64,000 nt of DNA from WHSO01 sp050485485 (GTDB taxonomy: Bacteria > Pseudomonadota > Alphaproteobacteria > SMXQ01), in contig JBJHBM010000004.1 in NCBI GenBank assembly GCA_050485485.1, positions 36,906-100,905 of the forward strand, read 5' to 3'. The translations under genes were made by a program, and so were the position numbers. Below the pieces are notes generated by a model. The model saw nothing but the letters and a program-made list of their open reading frames with translations. It was not told the origin of the DNA and ran no database searches. This document shows positions 47,320-62,142 of the stretch, piece by piece (positions within the stretch are counted from its first letter, which is position 1; each line of letters opens with the position of its first letter).

Positions 47320-47674
47320 GGCCGAACCAATCCTCCCCGGTCCCGCCTGCCATGCCTGCGGAACCTCTATGGAACGCCCCACCCCATACTCTTCGGCATG
47401 ATGGCCGGCCAAGCTGAACGCTTTCTTAACCGGGCGCCCAGCCCGTGACCCAGCTCCGACGAGCAGCGAACACGAGCATTTCACTAGCATAGCGTTATCC
47501 GAAAGGCCAGATGCGTTCTAATTCCTTATTTTAGCAGTTCATCGCACCCTTTGATACATAACTATATCTTTATTTCTCTATCAATAAAATTCGTGTAAGA
47601 GAGACCGGACATGGTGTCTTTTCCCCTCATGGGTGCGGCACCCGGGTCGGGACGGATGGTCCGTTTTCCGGCCA
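47320..47674. other. Divergent promoter region mlaA / arsR-metF-metH
   Basis: About 350 bp without a gene. The stretch 47505-47600 is AT-rich for this genome. It includes TTTATT-N8-AATAAA (47569-47588), an inverted repeat that could be an ArsR-type operator, and a TTGATA at 47551-47556. I find no SAM, SAH or cobalamin riboswitch consensus here, although the downstream operon makes methionine. Confidence 0.4.
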
Positions 47675-48661
47675 ATGGAGATGGCCTTGGACCTCGACGC
47701 CTATCTCGGTGCATTGCGTGCTGCGGCGGAGCCGACACGGCTGCGTCTGCTTGCGCTCTGTGCCGGCAGCGAGCTCACCGTGACGGAGCTGACCCAGATT
47801 CTGGGCCAGAGCCAGCCGCGTGTGTCGCGCCATCTCAAGCTGATGGTGGACGCGGGCCTGCTCGAGCGTTTCCGCGAGGGCACTTGGGCGTTTTATCGCC
47901 TGGCGCCGGCGGGGCCCCAGGCCGAGGCGGCGCGCGCGCTGGTGACGATGGCGCCGGCGGACGATCCCGTGCTGCGCCGTGATGCCGACCGGCTCGATGC
48001 GATCAAGGCGGAGCGGCGCGCCGCCGCCGACGCCTATTTCCGCGAGAATGCAGCGGGCTGGGACGAGATCCGCCGCCTACGCGTGGACGATGCGGAGGTC
48101 GAGCGCGCCGTGCTCGACCTGCTCGGCGAACGCGATGTCGGCGCCATGCTCGACGTCGGTACCGGTACCGGACGCATGCTGTCGGTCCTGGGACCGCGGG
48201 TCGGCCGTGCCGTCGGCATCGACCGCTCGCGCGAGATGCTCGCCGTGGCGCGCGCCAAGCTGGAGCACGAGGGACTCGCCAACTGTACGGTGCGGCTCGG
48301 CGATATGAACGCCCTCAACGCGGAGAACGGCGCTTTCGACCTCGTGACCCTCCATCTGGTGCTGCACTATGCCGACCAACCCGGCCATGCGCTCGCGGAG
48401 GCCGCGCGGGTGCTGGCGCCGGGCGGGCGGCTGCTGGTGGTTGACTTCGCCCCCCACGAGCTCGAGCACCTGCGCGCCGAGCACGCCCACCGGCGGCTCG
48501 GCTTCGCTGATGCAGAGATGGCCCAATGGCTCAAGGCAGCCGGGCTCAGGCCGCCGCGTGCGGCAGCGCTGCCGGGCGATCCGCTCACGGTCAAGATTTG
48601 GCTGGCCGAGGCGCCGGGCGCACGGGCGTCCCGCCACAGGCCGGCCCTCGAAAAGGCGTAG
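47675..48661 (+). CDS. ArsR-type HTH fused to SAM-dependent methyltransferase
   Basis: A protein of about 328 residues. Residues 10-85 form an ArsR winged helix: LRAAAEPTRLRLLALC, LTQILGQSQPRVSRHLKLMV and GTWAFYRLAP; the metal-binding Cys pairs of ArsR/SmtB are absent. From about 155 it is a class I methyltransferase: MLDVGTGTGRML, a GIDRSREMLAVARAK motif, LGDMNAL and VTLHLVLHYADQP. SAM binding by a repressor would let it report methyl-donor status. It directly precedes metF (5 bp gap) and metH, so it likely regulates that operon. The start is uncertain: ATG at 47675, ATG at 47681 or GTG at 47633. Confidence 0.88.
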   Translation: MEMALDLDAYLGALRAAAEPTRLRLLALCAGSELTVTELTQILGQSQPRVSRHLKLMVDAGLLERFREGTWAFYRLAPAGPQAEAARALVTMAPADDPVLRRDADRLDAIKAERRAAADAYFRENAAGWDEIRRLRVDDAEVERAVLDLLGERDVGAMLDVGTGTGRMLSVLGPRVGRAVGIDRSREMLAVARAKLEHEGLANCTVRLGDMNALNAENGAFDLVTLHLVLHYADQPGHALAEAARVLAPGGRLLVVDFAPHELEHLRAEHAHRRLGFADAEMAQWLKAAGLRPPRAAALPGDPLTVKIWLAEAPGARASRHRPALEKA

Positions 48662-48666
48662 ACGAC

Positions 48667-49583
48667 ATGACAGCACAAGCAAACGAATCCGTTCCGACCG
48701 GCGCCGCGCCCCGTGCGGAGCCCGGTCTCGAGGTCTCGTTCGAGTTCTTTCCGCCCAAGACCGAGAAGATGGAGGAGACCCTGTGGGCCTCCGTCGCCCG
48801 GCTCGCGCCGCTTCGCCCGCGCTTCGTCTCCGTGACCTATGGCGCGGGCGGCTCGACGCGCGAGCGCACCCATGCGACCGTGGTGCGCATCCTGAAGGAA
48901 ACCGGCCTCACGCCCGCCGCGCATCTGACCTGTGTCGGCGCGACCCGCGACGAAGTGCTGGACGTCGCCGACCGCTACTGGCAGGCCGGCATTCGCCACG
49001 TGGTGGCCTTGCGCGGCGATCCGCCCGAAGGCCAGGGGCGCTACGCGCTGCATCCCGGCGGCTTCGCCTTCGCCTATGACCTCGTGGCGGGGCTCAGGGC
49101 CGCCCACGACTTCGAGATCTCGGTCGCGGCCTATCCCGAGACCCACCCCGAGGCGGCAAGTCCCGAGGCCGACATCGACAACCTCAAGCGCAAGATCGAC
49201 GCCGGTGCGACCCGCGCCATCACCCAGTTCTTCTTCGACGCGGACGTCTATTTCCGCTTCATGGAGCGGGTCGCGCGCGCCGGGATCACGGTGCCGGTGG
49301 TGCCGGGCATCCTGCCGGTCACCAACTTCGCCCAAGTGACCAGGTTCGCGGCCATGTGCGGCGCCTCGGTGCCGGGGTGGCTTGCCCGCATGTTCGAGGG
49401 GCTGGACGAGGACCCGGAGACACGCCGCCTGGTAGCGGCGACGGTCGCCGCCGAGCTGTGCCGCGCGCTGCAGGCGGGGGGCGTGCGCGAGTTCCATTTC
49501 TACACGCTCAACCGTGCCGACCTCGCCTACGCCATTTGCCACGTCCTGGGCCTGCGCCCGGCGGCCGCCGCAGAGGCGCACCC

Positions 49584-49587
<4 letters not shown>
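48667..49587 (+). CDS. metF: Methylenetetrahydrofolate reductase
   Basis: Reduces 5,10-methylene-THF to 5-methyl-THF with FAD, supplying MetH. 306 residues, a TIM barrel. Landmarks: SFEFFPPKTEKMEETL, FVSVTYGAGGSTRERT, AHLTCVGATRDE, VALRGDPPEGQG, ITQFFFDADVYFRF and VVPGILPV. The ATG at 48667 follows the regulator stop by 5 bp. Its own stop overlaps the metH ATG (ATGA), indicating tight coupling of the enzyme and its consumer. Confidence 0.97.
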
Positions 49588-53297
<3,710 letters not shown>

Positions 53298-53318
53298 GGG
53301 ACTGCGCCCGCCATGCCG

Positions 53319-53987
53319 TTATCTGACCGTCTCCAGCATGGTGAAGCGCACCGGCATCAGGCGGCGGGCGCGGGCGTCGCCTTCGGCGTCCTTCTCGACC
53401 AGCGTGAGCGCCTGCGCCTCCGGGGGGCCGATGGGCAGCACCATGCGGCCGCCGGGCTTGAGCTGCGCGGTCAGGGCCTCCGGCACGCGCTCCGCCGAGG
53501 CCGCCACCAGGATGCGGTCGTAGGGCGCGTGCTCGGGCCAGCCCTTGGAGCCGTCACCGAGGCGTACCTCGACGTTGGCGTACCCCTGCCGCCGCAGGCG
53601 CGCCTGCGCCCCGACCGCGAGCTCCTCGACGATCTCGATGCTGTAGACCTGGCGCACGAGGGCGGAGAGCACGGCCGCCTGGTAGCCGAGCCCGGTCCCG
53701 ATCTCGAGCACCATGCTGTCTTCCCGGGGATCGAGCAGGTCTGTCATGACGGCGACGATGAACGGCTGGGAGATCGTCTTGTCGAAGCCGATCGGCAGCG
53801 GCGTGTTCTCGTAGGCGTAGGCCGCGAGGTCCGGCGGCACGAACATGTGGCGCGGGATGCGCCCCATCGCCGCCATGACCCGCGCGTCGAGGGCATCCTT
53901 GCCGAGCTGGTCGTGGCTGACCTCGGCATATATCTCGATCAGCTCGACCATGTGCCGGCGCAGGATGTCGAGGTGCCTCTCTTCCAT
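53319..53987 (-). CDS. pcm: Protein-L-isoaspartate O-methyltransferase
   Basis: Repairs isoaspartyl residues in damaged proteins using SAM. 222 residues. It has MGRIPRHMFVPPDLAAYAY, the PLPIGFDKTISQPFIVAVMT segment (with the T-I-S-Q-P signature), motif I VLEIGTGLGYQAAVLS, VEVRLGDGSKGWPEHAPYD and GGRMVLPIG. The ATG at 53987 is preferred over the GTG at 53993 because GGGAG is better spaced. It converges with metH, leaving a 21-bp gap. Confidence 0.95.
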   Translation of the reverse strand: MEERHLDILRRHMVELIEIYAEVSHDQLGKDALDARVMAAMGRIPRHMFVPPDLAAYAYENTPLPIGFDKTISQPFIVAVMTDLLDPREDSMVLEIGTGLGYQAAVLSALVRQVYSIEIVEELAVGAQARLRRQGYANVEVRLGDGSKGWPEHAPYDRILVAASAERVPEALTAQLKPGGRMVLPIGPPEAQALTLVEKDAEGDARARRLMPVRFTMLETVR

Positions 53988-54148
53988 CGGCACGTCTCCC
54001 GATGGCGGCCGCGACGGCCGCTGTCGTTCCCCTCCGTGCCGCCGAGTATACGCCGGGCGCGCGGGGAGGACGGACGGAAACGACGAAGGGCGCGGGATCG
54101 TTCCCGCGCCCTGGCGTCACGCGCGTTCCGGCTCCTCGGAGCTGAGGG

Positions 54149-56011
<1,863 letters not shown>

Positions 56012-56145
56012 GTGTATCCTCCTCCGGCCCCCGGGCGGGGGCGTGCGTTCTGCGCGCGGTGCCGCGCGGGCGGCGCGGGGCGCGGTTCTTAAGGTCCGGG
56101 GAGCCTGCGGAGAAGAGGAGGGATCGGGCGAAACGCCCCATTCCT

Positions 56146-56236
56146 TTCCCTACGCCGGAACGACCCGGATCAGGTTCGAAGGGTTCCGCCGCCTGCGGCG
56201 AATCTCAGCCCCCGATCAAGTCGGGGGCACCCCCAG
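56146..56236 (-). ncRNA. TPP riboswitch (THI element)
   Basis: Read on the minus strand it has the conserved GGGGGCTGAGATT, a P3 stem GCCGC/GCGGC, ACCC, GAACCTGATCCGGGT and CCGGCGTAGGG, in order, as in the thi-box. A 5' GGGGGTGCCCCCG stretch forms P1. Between it and thiC lie GGGGCG/CGCCCC-type and CCCCC/GGGGG hairpins. The latter abuts the GGAGGAGG, so control at translation initiation is likely. Confidence 0.95.
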
Positions 56237-56436
56237 GAACGTTGCCATGGTGGGGCAACGGCCCCGGGCCGTCAAGCCCGCTCCGGCCCGGGCGCCGCCG
56301 ATTCCGGCGGTTTCAAGGCCTTGCGGCCCGTCGCGGCGGCGGTTGGCGCGGCGCGCGGGCGGGCGTAAGCTTATTTCATCGGGCCGCGACCGTCGCCACA
56401 ATCACAAACGGCGGCCCGGCACAGAGGAGGCAGCCA

Positions 56437-56997
56437 ATGGCAACCCGGATCGACACCGGCGAAATCCCGTCAGAGCTGACGGACAAGGAGACTCTCAACA
56501 TCTCGCACGAGGCACTGCGCGGAGCGGCGAAGAAGGAAGCTTTCTTCCGCGAGAAGGAAAAAAAGTTCACGCCGTTCTCGTTCAAGCGTCCCGACGATAT
56601 TCCGCCGGGCCGCCGCGCGCACGTGCGGCTGTGCAAGGGCAGCCTGGTGCGCGGCACGGTCCAGGTCCTGCCGTCGGGCGGCGACACCAACGTCCATTGC
56701 CACCCGGATGCCGACGGTTTCTGGTTCGTGCTCAAGGGCAAGGTCGAGTGGCGCAACGTCGATGGCGACGTCATCGGCACGTTCGGCCCGGGCGAGGGGA
56801 TCATGGTGCCGCGCTACGCGCGCTACAGCTTCAACCAGGTCGGCGACGAGGAGCTGCACCTGCTCCAGGTGGTGGCCTCGGCCAACGACGGCTCCAAGCG
56901 CCGTGTCGGCATCGGCCCGCAGACACGCTCGACCACCAAGACGCTGCATTACAACTACCCGGGCGAGCCGGACGGTCCCGCGGGCGACCGCGCCTAG
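56437..56997 (+). CDS. Cupin-domain protein
   Basis: A 186-residue single-cupin protein. Motif 1 is NVHCHPDADGFWFVLKGKVEW: two His ligands are present, but the usual Glu after them is Gly. Motif 2 is FGPGEGIMVPRYARYSFNQV, where the usual His is replaced by Tyr. Two of four metal ligands are therefore missing, and a binding or structural role is more likely than dioxygenase activity. The ending is TKTLHYNYPGEPDGPAG. GAGGAGG gives a strong ribosome site. It is divergent from the TPP riboswitch and thiC, and no function can be assigned. Confidence 0.85.
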   Translation: MATRIDTGEIPSELTDKETLNISHEALRGAAKKEAFFREKEKKFTPFSFKRPDDIPPGRRAHVRLCKGSLVRGTVQVLPSGGDTNVHCHPDADGFWFVLKGKVEWRNVDGDVIGTFGPGEGIMVPRYARYSFNQVGDEELHLLQVVASANDGSKRRVGIGPQTRSTTKTLHYNYPGEPDGPAGDRA

Positions 56998-57087
56998 GAC
57001 CGAATGGCCGTCGATCTCTCCGCTTGCCTGGGGTCAAGACGCCGCTACGTGGTTAGAGCTTAGCGATTCCTTCATACATCGCGGGCT

Positions 57088-58245
57088 ATGCAGGACGGGC
57101 TGACATCCTTCCGTCCCGTGCCGCCGTGGGCGGACGAAGCGACTCAGGATCGTTCGGGAGAGGAGCCCGTGGACCACGACGTCGCCATTGCCCAATCGCG
57201 CGACCTTGCGCGTCGGGCGCTCGAGTTCCTGGACGCGAACGACATCGCCACCGAACCGCACGCCTTCACGCTTGCCTACGTCTATCACGCCGGCAGCCAC
57301 CCCCAGGTGCGCAGCGAGATCGACCACCTGATCGCGGCCGGGGCCTTCAACCGGCGTTCCTGCGCCCGGCTTTACGAGGAGATATTCGGGCTCGATGCCG
57401 AGGCGCGTGCCATCCGCGACGCCTCCGCTGTAATCGAACGCACGCTGGCGCGCGTCCTCGACGCCCTGGGCGAGGCCGGCAAGGACGTGAAATCCTACGG
57501 CCGCGTGCTGGAGGACTTCAGCGGCCGGGTCGGTGCGGGGGCCGGTGCGGCGGAACCGGCGGTCGCGCTGCGCGCGGCGATCGAGCAGATTCTGACGGAG
57601 ACCCGCAAGATGGAGGCGCGCTCCCAGAACCTCGAGCGCCGCTTCGCCGCCACCGGCGAGGAAATCATCGAGCTGCGCCGCAATCTCGACGAGATGCGCC
57701 ACGCCGCCACTACCGATGCGCTGACCGGCATCGCCAACCGCAAACATTTCGACATCCGGTTGCGCGAATATGCGGAAGACTGCGCGCGCTCGGGCGAGCC
57801 GCTCTCGCTGCTGATGGGGGACGTCGATCGTTTCAAGGCGTTCAACGACGCCCACGGCCATCCGGTCGGCGACATGGTGCTGCGGCTGGTGGCGGGCACG
57901 CTTGCCGAATGCGTGCGCGGGCGCGACTTCGCGGCGCGCTACGGTGGCGAGGAATTCGCGGTGCTGCTGCCCAAGACCGGGCTTGAGGGCGCCTTCGCCG
58001 TGGCCGAGAACATCCGCGACACCATCAGTTCCAAGCGCATCGCCCGCAAGTCCACCGGCGAAAGCCTCGGCATGGTGACGCTGTCCTTCGGGGTCGCCCA
58101 GTTCAAGCCGACCGAATCACTCGACGATTTCGTCACCCGCGCCGACCGCGGCCTCTACCGCGCCAAGGAGCGCGGCCGCAACCGCGTCGAAAGCGTGGAG
58201 GAGTTGGCCGCCGCGGTACGTCCCATGACGGCCGCGCGCGCCTGA
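57088..58245 (+). CDS. Diguanylate cyclase (GGDEF)
   Basis: A 385-residue soluble GGDEF protein that makes c-di-GMP. The active-site motif is GGEEF at 286-290. The inhibitory I-site is RGRD (277-280), five residues earlier, so product feedback is expected. TDALTGIANRKHFD opens the domain and FKAFNDAHGHPVGD holds the metal/GTP site. The N-terminal 200 residues are helical and have no known sensor domain I recognise; residues 165-215 look like a coiled coil leading into GGDEF. No transmembrane helices. It ends 6 bp before the convergent aminotransferase. Confidence 0.94.
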   Translation: MQDGLTSFRPVPPWADEATQDRSGEEPVDHDVAIAQSRDLARRALEFLDANDIATEPHAFTLAYVYHAGSHPQVRSEIDHLIAAGAFNRRSCARLYEEIFGLDAEARAIRDASAVIERTLARVLDALGEAGKDVKSYGRVLEDFSGRVGAGAGAAEPAVALRAAIEQILTETRKMEARSQNLERRFAATGEEIIELRRNLDEMRHAATTDALTGIANRKHFDIRLREYAEDCARSGEPLSLLMGDVDRFKAFNDAHGHPVGDMVLRLVAGTLAECVRGRDFAARYGGEEFAVLLPKTGLEGAFAVAENIRDTISSKRIARKSTGESLGMVTLSFGVAQFKPTESLDDFVTRADRGLYRAKERGRNRVESVEELAAAVRPMTAARA

Positions 58246-58251
58246 GGGGTT

Positions 58252-59169
58252 TCAGCCGCGTTTGCCGGCTCCGCCTCCGGGGCCCTGTGCCTTCGCCCAT
58301 TCGAAATAGAGCTGTCGCGCCCGCGCGTAGAACGGGCCCGGCTGAAGCGTGCGATCCTCGAGGCGCACCAGCGGCGTGACCTTGGCGTAGTTGCCGGTCG
58401 AGAACACCTCGTCGGCCGCCATCAGGTCGTCGAAGGTGACGATGCATTCCGACACATCGACCCCGTCGGCGCGCATCAGCGCGATCACGCGCCGGCGCGT
58501 GATGCCGTCGAGGAAGGTGCCGTTGGGCACAGGCGTCGCCACTCGACCATCTTTTGCCATGAAGATGTTGGCGGTGGCGAACTCGGCGACGTTGCCGTTC
58601 ATGTCGAGCACGACGGCATTGCCGAACCCGGCGGTGCGCGCCTCGCGCAGCGCGCGCGCGGACTGCGGATAGAGGCACGACGCCTTGGCCAGCGTCGGCG
58701 CGCTCTCGGGCGACGGCCGGCGCACCCTGGAGAGATGCGCGGTGAAGCCGCGCGGTTCGGGCATCGGCGCCTCGAACAGGGTGAGCACGAACCGGGTAGT
58801 TTCCGCCTTGGGGCTCACGAAGCCTTCTTCGGCGTAGAACATGGGGCGGATGTAGAGCTCGGCCCCCGCCGGAAACTGCTCGATGCCCTCCCAGGCCAGC
58901 CGTTCGATCTCGGCGGCCGTGACCGGCGGCGCGAGTCCCAGCACCTCGGCGGAACGCACCGCGCGCGCGCAGTGACGGTCGAGATCGGGGGCCACGTCCG
59001 CGAAGGCGCGTGCGCCGTCGAACACGACCGAGGCCATCCACGCACCGTTGGTCATGGGGCCCATGATCGGCGGGTTGCCCCACTGCCAACGATCCTCGAT
59101 CCAGTGCAGGCCGTTGCGGTCGTCGCGCGCGCGCGGTGGTGCGGTGTTGGGGGAAGTCTCCATCGCCAT
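58252..59169 (-). CDS. Class IV (branched-chain-type) aminotransferase
   Basis: A 305-residue PLP aminotransferase of fold type IV, BCAT-like. It has FDGARAFADVAPDLDRHCAR (typical F-E-G-x-R-A), AELYIRPMFY, the PLP Lys in LAKASCLYPQ, GNAVVLDMNGNVAEFATANI and GTFLDGITRRRVI. The family includes branched-chain, D-amino acid and ADC lyase enzymes. FDGARAF in place of the usual FEGIRAY suggests a branched-chain or related substrate, not certain. ATG at 59169 is used rather than the TTG at 59187. Confidence 0.9.
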   Translation of the reverse strand: MAMETSPNTAPPRARDDRNGLHWIEDRWQWGNPPIMGPMTNGAWMASVVFDGARAFADVAPDLDRHCARAVRSAEVLGLAPPVTAAEIERLAWEGIEQFPAGAELYIRPMFYAEEGFVSPKAETTRFVLTLFEAPMPEPRGFTAHLSRVRRPSPESAPTLAKASCLYPQSARALREARTAGFGNAVVLDMNGNVAEFATANIFMAKDGRVATPVPNGTFLDGITRRRVIALMRADGVDVSECIVTFDDLMAADEVFSTGNYAKVTPLVRLEDRTLQPGPFYARARQLYFEWAKAQGPGGGAGKRG

Positions 59170-59254
59170 GCGCTGATACTGGCCCAAGGCGAACGCCGGC
59201 CCAAGTGGATTTCGGCATCTGTCCAGCGCGGACGGTTTCGGCTACCTTCCGCCC

Positions 59255-59626
59255 ATGTCCGGGGAAGACGCGCCGCGTACCGACAAGATTTATCACGTCG
59301 CCGAGGCCGAGGCTTGGCCGCGGGCGGAGGACGCGGGCGCCTATCCGGGCGGCCCCGCCTGCCGCATGGACGGCTTCATCCATTTCTCGACCTGGGAACA
59401 GTTGCCGGGCACGCTGGCGCGGTTCTTTCCCGGTCGGCGCGACCTGATCCTGCTGGAGGCCGAGACCGGGCTGCTCGGCGGCGTATTGCGCTGGGAGCGC
59501 ATGGGCGACGACGTCTTCCCGCACTACTACGGCAAGCTGCGGGTGGAACTCGCGCGCAATCTCGGCCCGATCCGGCTCGGCCCCGACGGCCGCCACGTCC
59601 TGCCGTCCAGGGAAGGCTTCCTGTGA
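59255..59626 (+). CDS. DUF952 family protein
   Basis: A 123-residue protein of the DUF952 family (ADP-ribosyltransferase-like fold). It has DKIYHVAEAEAWPRA, GFIHFSTWEQLPGTLARFF, DLILLEAETGLLGGVLRWE and FPHYYGKL, the conserved signature points. Its function is not established. The stop overlaps the pyrD GTG (GTGA), so it is coupled to pyrD, an association I recall as common in Alphaproteobacteria. Confidence 0.9.
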   Translation: MSGEDAPRTDKIYHVAEAEAWPRAEDAGAYPGGPACRMDGFIHFSTWEQLPGTLARFFPGRRDLILLEAETGLLGGVLRWERMGDDVFPHYYGKLRVELARNLGPIRLGPDGRHVLPSREGFL

Positions 59627-60693
59627 ACCCGTGGCCGCTCCTGCGCGCGGCGCTGCACCGGCTGCCGGCCGAGTGCGCCCATGACGCGACGCTCGCCGGG
59701 CTCGCCCTCGGTTTCGGGTCCCTCGCGGGGCCCCGCGCCCGCGCCGCCGCCGATCCGCGCCTCGCCCAGAAGGTGTGGGGACTCGACTTCCCCAATCCCG
59801 TCGGGCTCGCCGCCGGCTTCGACAAGGACGCGCGCGTGATTACGCCGATGCTCGGCTTCGGCTTCGGCTTCGTCGAGATCGGCACGGTGACGCCGCGCGC
59901 GCAGCCGGGCAATCCGCGCCCGCGCCTGTTTCGCCTCCCCGAGGACCGCGCCGTCATCAACCGCCTCGGCTTCAACAACCGGGGCGCCGAGGCCGCCGCC
60001 GCGCGCCTTGCCCGGTTTCGCGCGACCGGGCACCTGGGGCGCGTCGGCGTCAACATCGGCAAGAACAAGGACGCCGTGGACGCGGTCGCGGACTATCGCG
60101 CGGGCGCGGCCCGGCTCGGGCCCTATGCGGATTACCTGACGGTCAACGTTTCCTCACCCAATACGCCGGGCCTGCGCGACCTGCAGGGGCCGCGCGAGCT
60201 CGCGGAGATTCTGGAGGCGGTGCGTGGCGCGCTCGCGCCGCTTGCGAAGCCACCGCCGGTCGTGGTCAAGATCGCCCCCGACCTCGCCGATGGCCAGCTC
60301 GCGGACGTCTGCGCGCTCGCCGCGCGCGGACTGATGGACGGCATCGCCGTCTCCAACACCACCGTCGCGCGCCCGCCCGGCCTCAGGAGCCGCCATCGGG
60401 ACGAGGCAGGGGGACTCTCGGGCGCGCCGCTGTTCGACCCCGCGACCCGGCTTTTGGCCGAGACCTGGTGCACGACCGGGGGCCACGTGCCGCTGGTAGG
60501 GGTAGGCGGTGTGTCGGGGCCGGACGAGGCCTATGCCAAGCTGCGCGCCGGGGCCGCGCTGGTGCAGCTCTACACCGCGCTCGTCTACGACGGGCCGGCG
60601 CTGGTGGGAACGATCCTCGCGGGGCTTCTGGAGCGGCTCGCGGCCGACGGCTTGGCGGGCGTCGCCGACGCGGTCGGCGCCGATCACCGCTGA
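59623..60693 (+). CDS. pyrD: Quinone-dependent dihydroorotate dehydrogenase (class 2)
   Basis: Oxidises dihydroorotate to orotate in pyrimidine synthesis and passes electrons to ubiquinone. 356 residues. The N-terminal helices (PWPLLRAALHRLPAECAHDA) make the membrane/quinone tunnel typical of class 2. Landmarks: NPVGLAAGFDKDA, FVEIGTVTPRAQPGNP, RLGFNNRGA, LTVNVSSPNTPGLRDLQ with the catalytic Ser, IAVSNTT and LVGVGGVSGPDEA. GTG start at 59623 overlaps the DUF952 stop. Confidence 0.97.
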   Translation: MNPWPLLRAALHRLPAECAHDATLAGLALGFGSLAGPRARAAADPRLAQKVWGLDFPNPVGLAAGFDKDARVITPMLGFGFGFVEIGTVTPRAQPGNPRPRLFRLPEDRAVINRLGFNNRGAEAAAARLARFRATGHLGRVGVNIGKNKDAVDAVADYRAGAARLGPYADYLTVNVSSPNTPGLRDLQGPRELAEILEAVRGALAPLAKPPPVVVKIAPDLADGQLADVCALAARGLMDGIAVSNTTVARPPGLRSRHRDEAGGLSGAPLFDPATRLLAETWCTTGGHVPLVGVGGVSGPDEAYAKLRAGAALVQLYTALVYDGPALVGTILAGLLERLAADGLAGVADAVGADHR

Positions 60694-60755
60694 CGGCCGC
60701 TGCGTAGCCGGCGCCTCAGGATTCGTTAACCATATCTCAAGACCTCGGCGCGAGA

Positions 60756-62051
60756 GTGGTGGCGGATCAAGACGGGCGGCCCGGGCCGCCCGCGACGCGG
60801 AGCCTGTCGTTGCCGAAGCATGCCCTGATCGCGTCCGCCTATGCGCTGCTGGCGGTGGCCGTCGCCCTGGTGCTGCCGGCGGCGGTGCCGGGCGCGAGCC
60901 ACGTGGAGGCGGTGCTGGCGGGTGCCCTGGTGGGACTCGCCGGGCTGATCGCTCACGAGGCCTGGACCCGCTCCGAGGCCGCCGCGCTCGCCGCCGGGCG
61001 CCTCCAGGCGCTGCGCGAGCACCAGATGGCGCTGCGCCACGACATCGATCGCATGCAGGGCGAGATATTGCGCCTCGACGGCTCGCTCGCGACGCTCGCC
61101 GAAGAGGGCGACTCCAGGGCGAAGAGGGACCTCGACCGGGTCGTGTCCGAGGTGCGCGTGCTGCAGGGGCTGATCGAGCGCCTGTCGGGCGCCGGTCAGG
61201 GGGATGACGATGACGCCGGGGCCGTGCCCCGGCCCGCGCCCGCCGCGGCGCAGGTCCGCCACGAGCTCGACGAGGTGCAGGTGCTCGATCTGGTGCGCGA
61301 GGGTCTCAGGCGCGACCGCGTGGACCTCTACCTCCAGCCCATCGTCAGCCTGCCCCAGCGCAAGATTCGCTTCTACGAATGCTTCTCGCGCATCCGCGCC
61401 GAGGACGGCGCGATCGTGCTGCCCGAGCAGTACCTCGACGTCGCCAAGCGCGAAGGCCTGATGGGCGCCATCGACAACCTGCTGCTGTTCCGCTGCGTCC
61501 AGCTGGTGCGTCGCGCCCAGAGCCACAACCACGCGCTCGGGTTCTTCTGCAACATCTCGGCGAACACGCTCGCCGACCGCGCGTTCTTCGCGGATTTCGT
61601 GGACTTCATGGCGTCGAACACGGAGCTCGCGCGCAACCTGATCTTCGAGTTCCGCCAGGACGACCTGGCCGAGCGCGGGGACGAGGTGGGCGAATACATC
61701 GCGCGGCTCGGGCGGCTCGGCTTCAGCTTCTCGCTCGACCGCGTCCACGACCTCGCGCGGCTCGAGATCCCGGCGCTCGCGCGGCGCCGCTTCAAGTACC
61801 TGAAGATCGAGGCGGGCTACCTGCTGCAGCGCGCGGCGCCGGGCGGCACGACGGACGAGCCGGGCGGCGACACCGCAACCCTGGTCGGCGTCGACGCGCA
61901 AGCCCTCAAGCGCGTGCTCGACCTGCACGGAATTGACCTCATCGCGGAGAAGATCGAGGCCGAACAGGACCTTGTGGAGCTGCTCGACTTCCGCATCGAC
62001 TACGGCCAGGGCTACCTGTTCGGCGAGCCGCGGCTGGCGAAAGAGGCCTGA
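60756..62051 (+). CDS. Membrane-anchored degenerate EAL-domain protein (TipF-like architecture)
   Basis: A 431-residue protein. Two transmembrane helices (about 22-42 and 50-68), a coiled coil (72-145), an acidic/Pro linker, and an EAL domain (175-430). The EAL motif is FYECFSRIR: Glu208 is kept but Ala-Leu is Cys-Phe. NISAN, KYLKIE, the later Glu and YGQGYLFGEP are present, but the DDFG metal motif is LDRV, losing the second Asp. Catalysis is therefore doubtful, while c-di-GMP binding may persist. The layout matches Caulobacter TipF, a c-di-GMP receptor for flagellar assembly; identity is inferred from architecture only. Confidence 0.85.
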   Translation: MVADQDGRPGPPATRSLSLPKHALIASAYALLAVAVALVLPAAVPGASHVEAVLAGALVGLAGLIAHEAWTRSEAAALAAGRLQALREHQMALRHDIDRMQGEILRLDGSLATLAEEGDSRAKRDLDRVVSEVRVLQGLIERLSGAGQGDDDDAGAVPRPAPAAAQVRHELDEVQVLDLVREGLRRDRVDLYLQPIVSLPQRKIRFYECFSRIRAEDGAIVLPEQYLDVAKREGLMGAIDNLLLFRCVQLVRRAQSHNHALGFFCNISANTLADRAFFADFVDFMASNTELARNLIFEFRQDDLAERGDEVGEYIARLGRLGFSFSLDRVHDLARLEIPALARRRFKYLKIEAGYLLQRAAPGGTTDEPGGDTATLVGVDAQALKRVLDLHGIDLIAEKIEAEQDLVELLDFRIDYGQGYLFGEPRLAKEA

Positions 62052-62142
62052 AAGGGGCCCCGCGCGGCCCTTTCCCCTTCACATCGGCACCCTTCCGTGG
62101 CACAAGGGCGGCCCCGTCCACCCCCTTTCGTGCGCCCGCCCC

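Noticed and set aside
47320..47674. SAM, SAH or cobalamin riboswitch before metF-metH
   Set aside because: None of the conserved boxes is visible by eye; a covariance-model search would be decisive.
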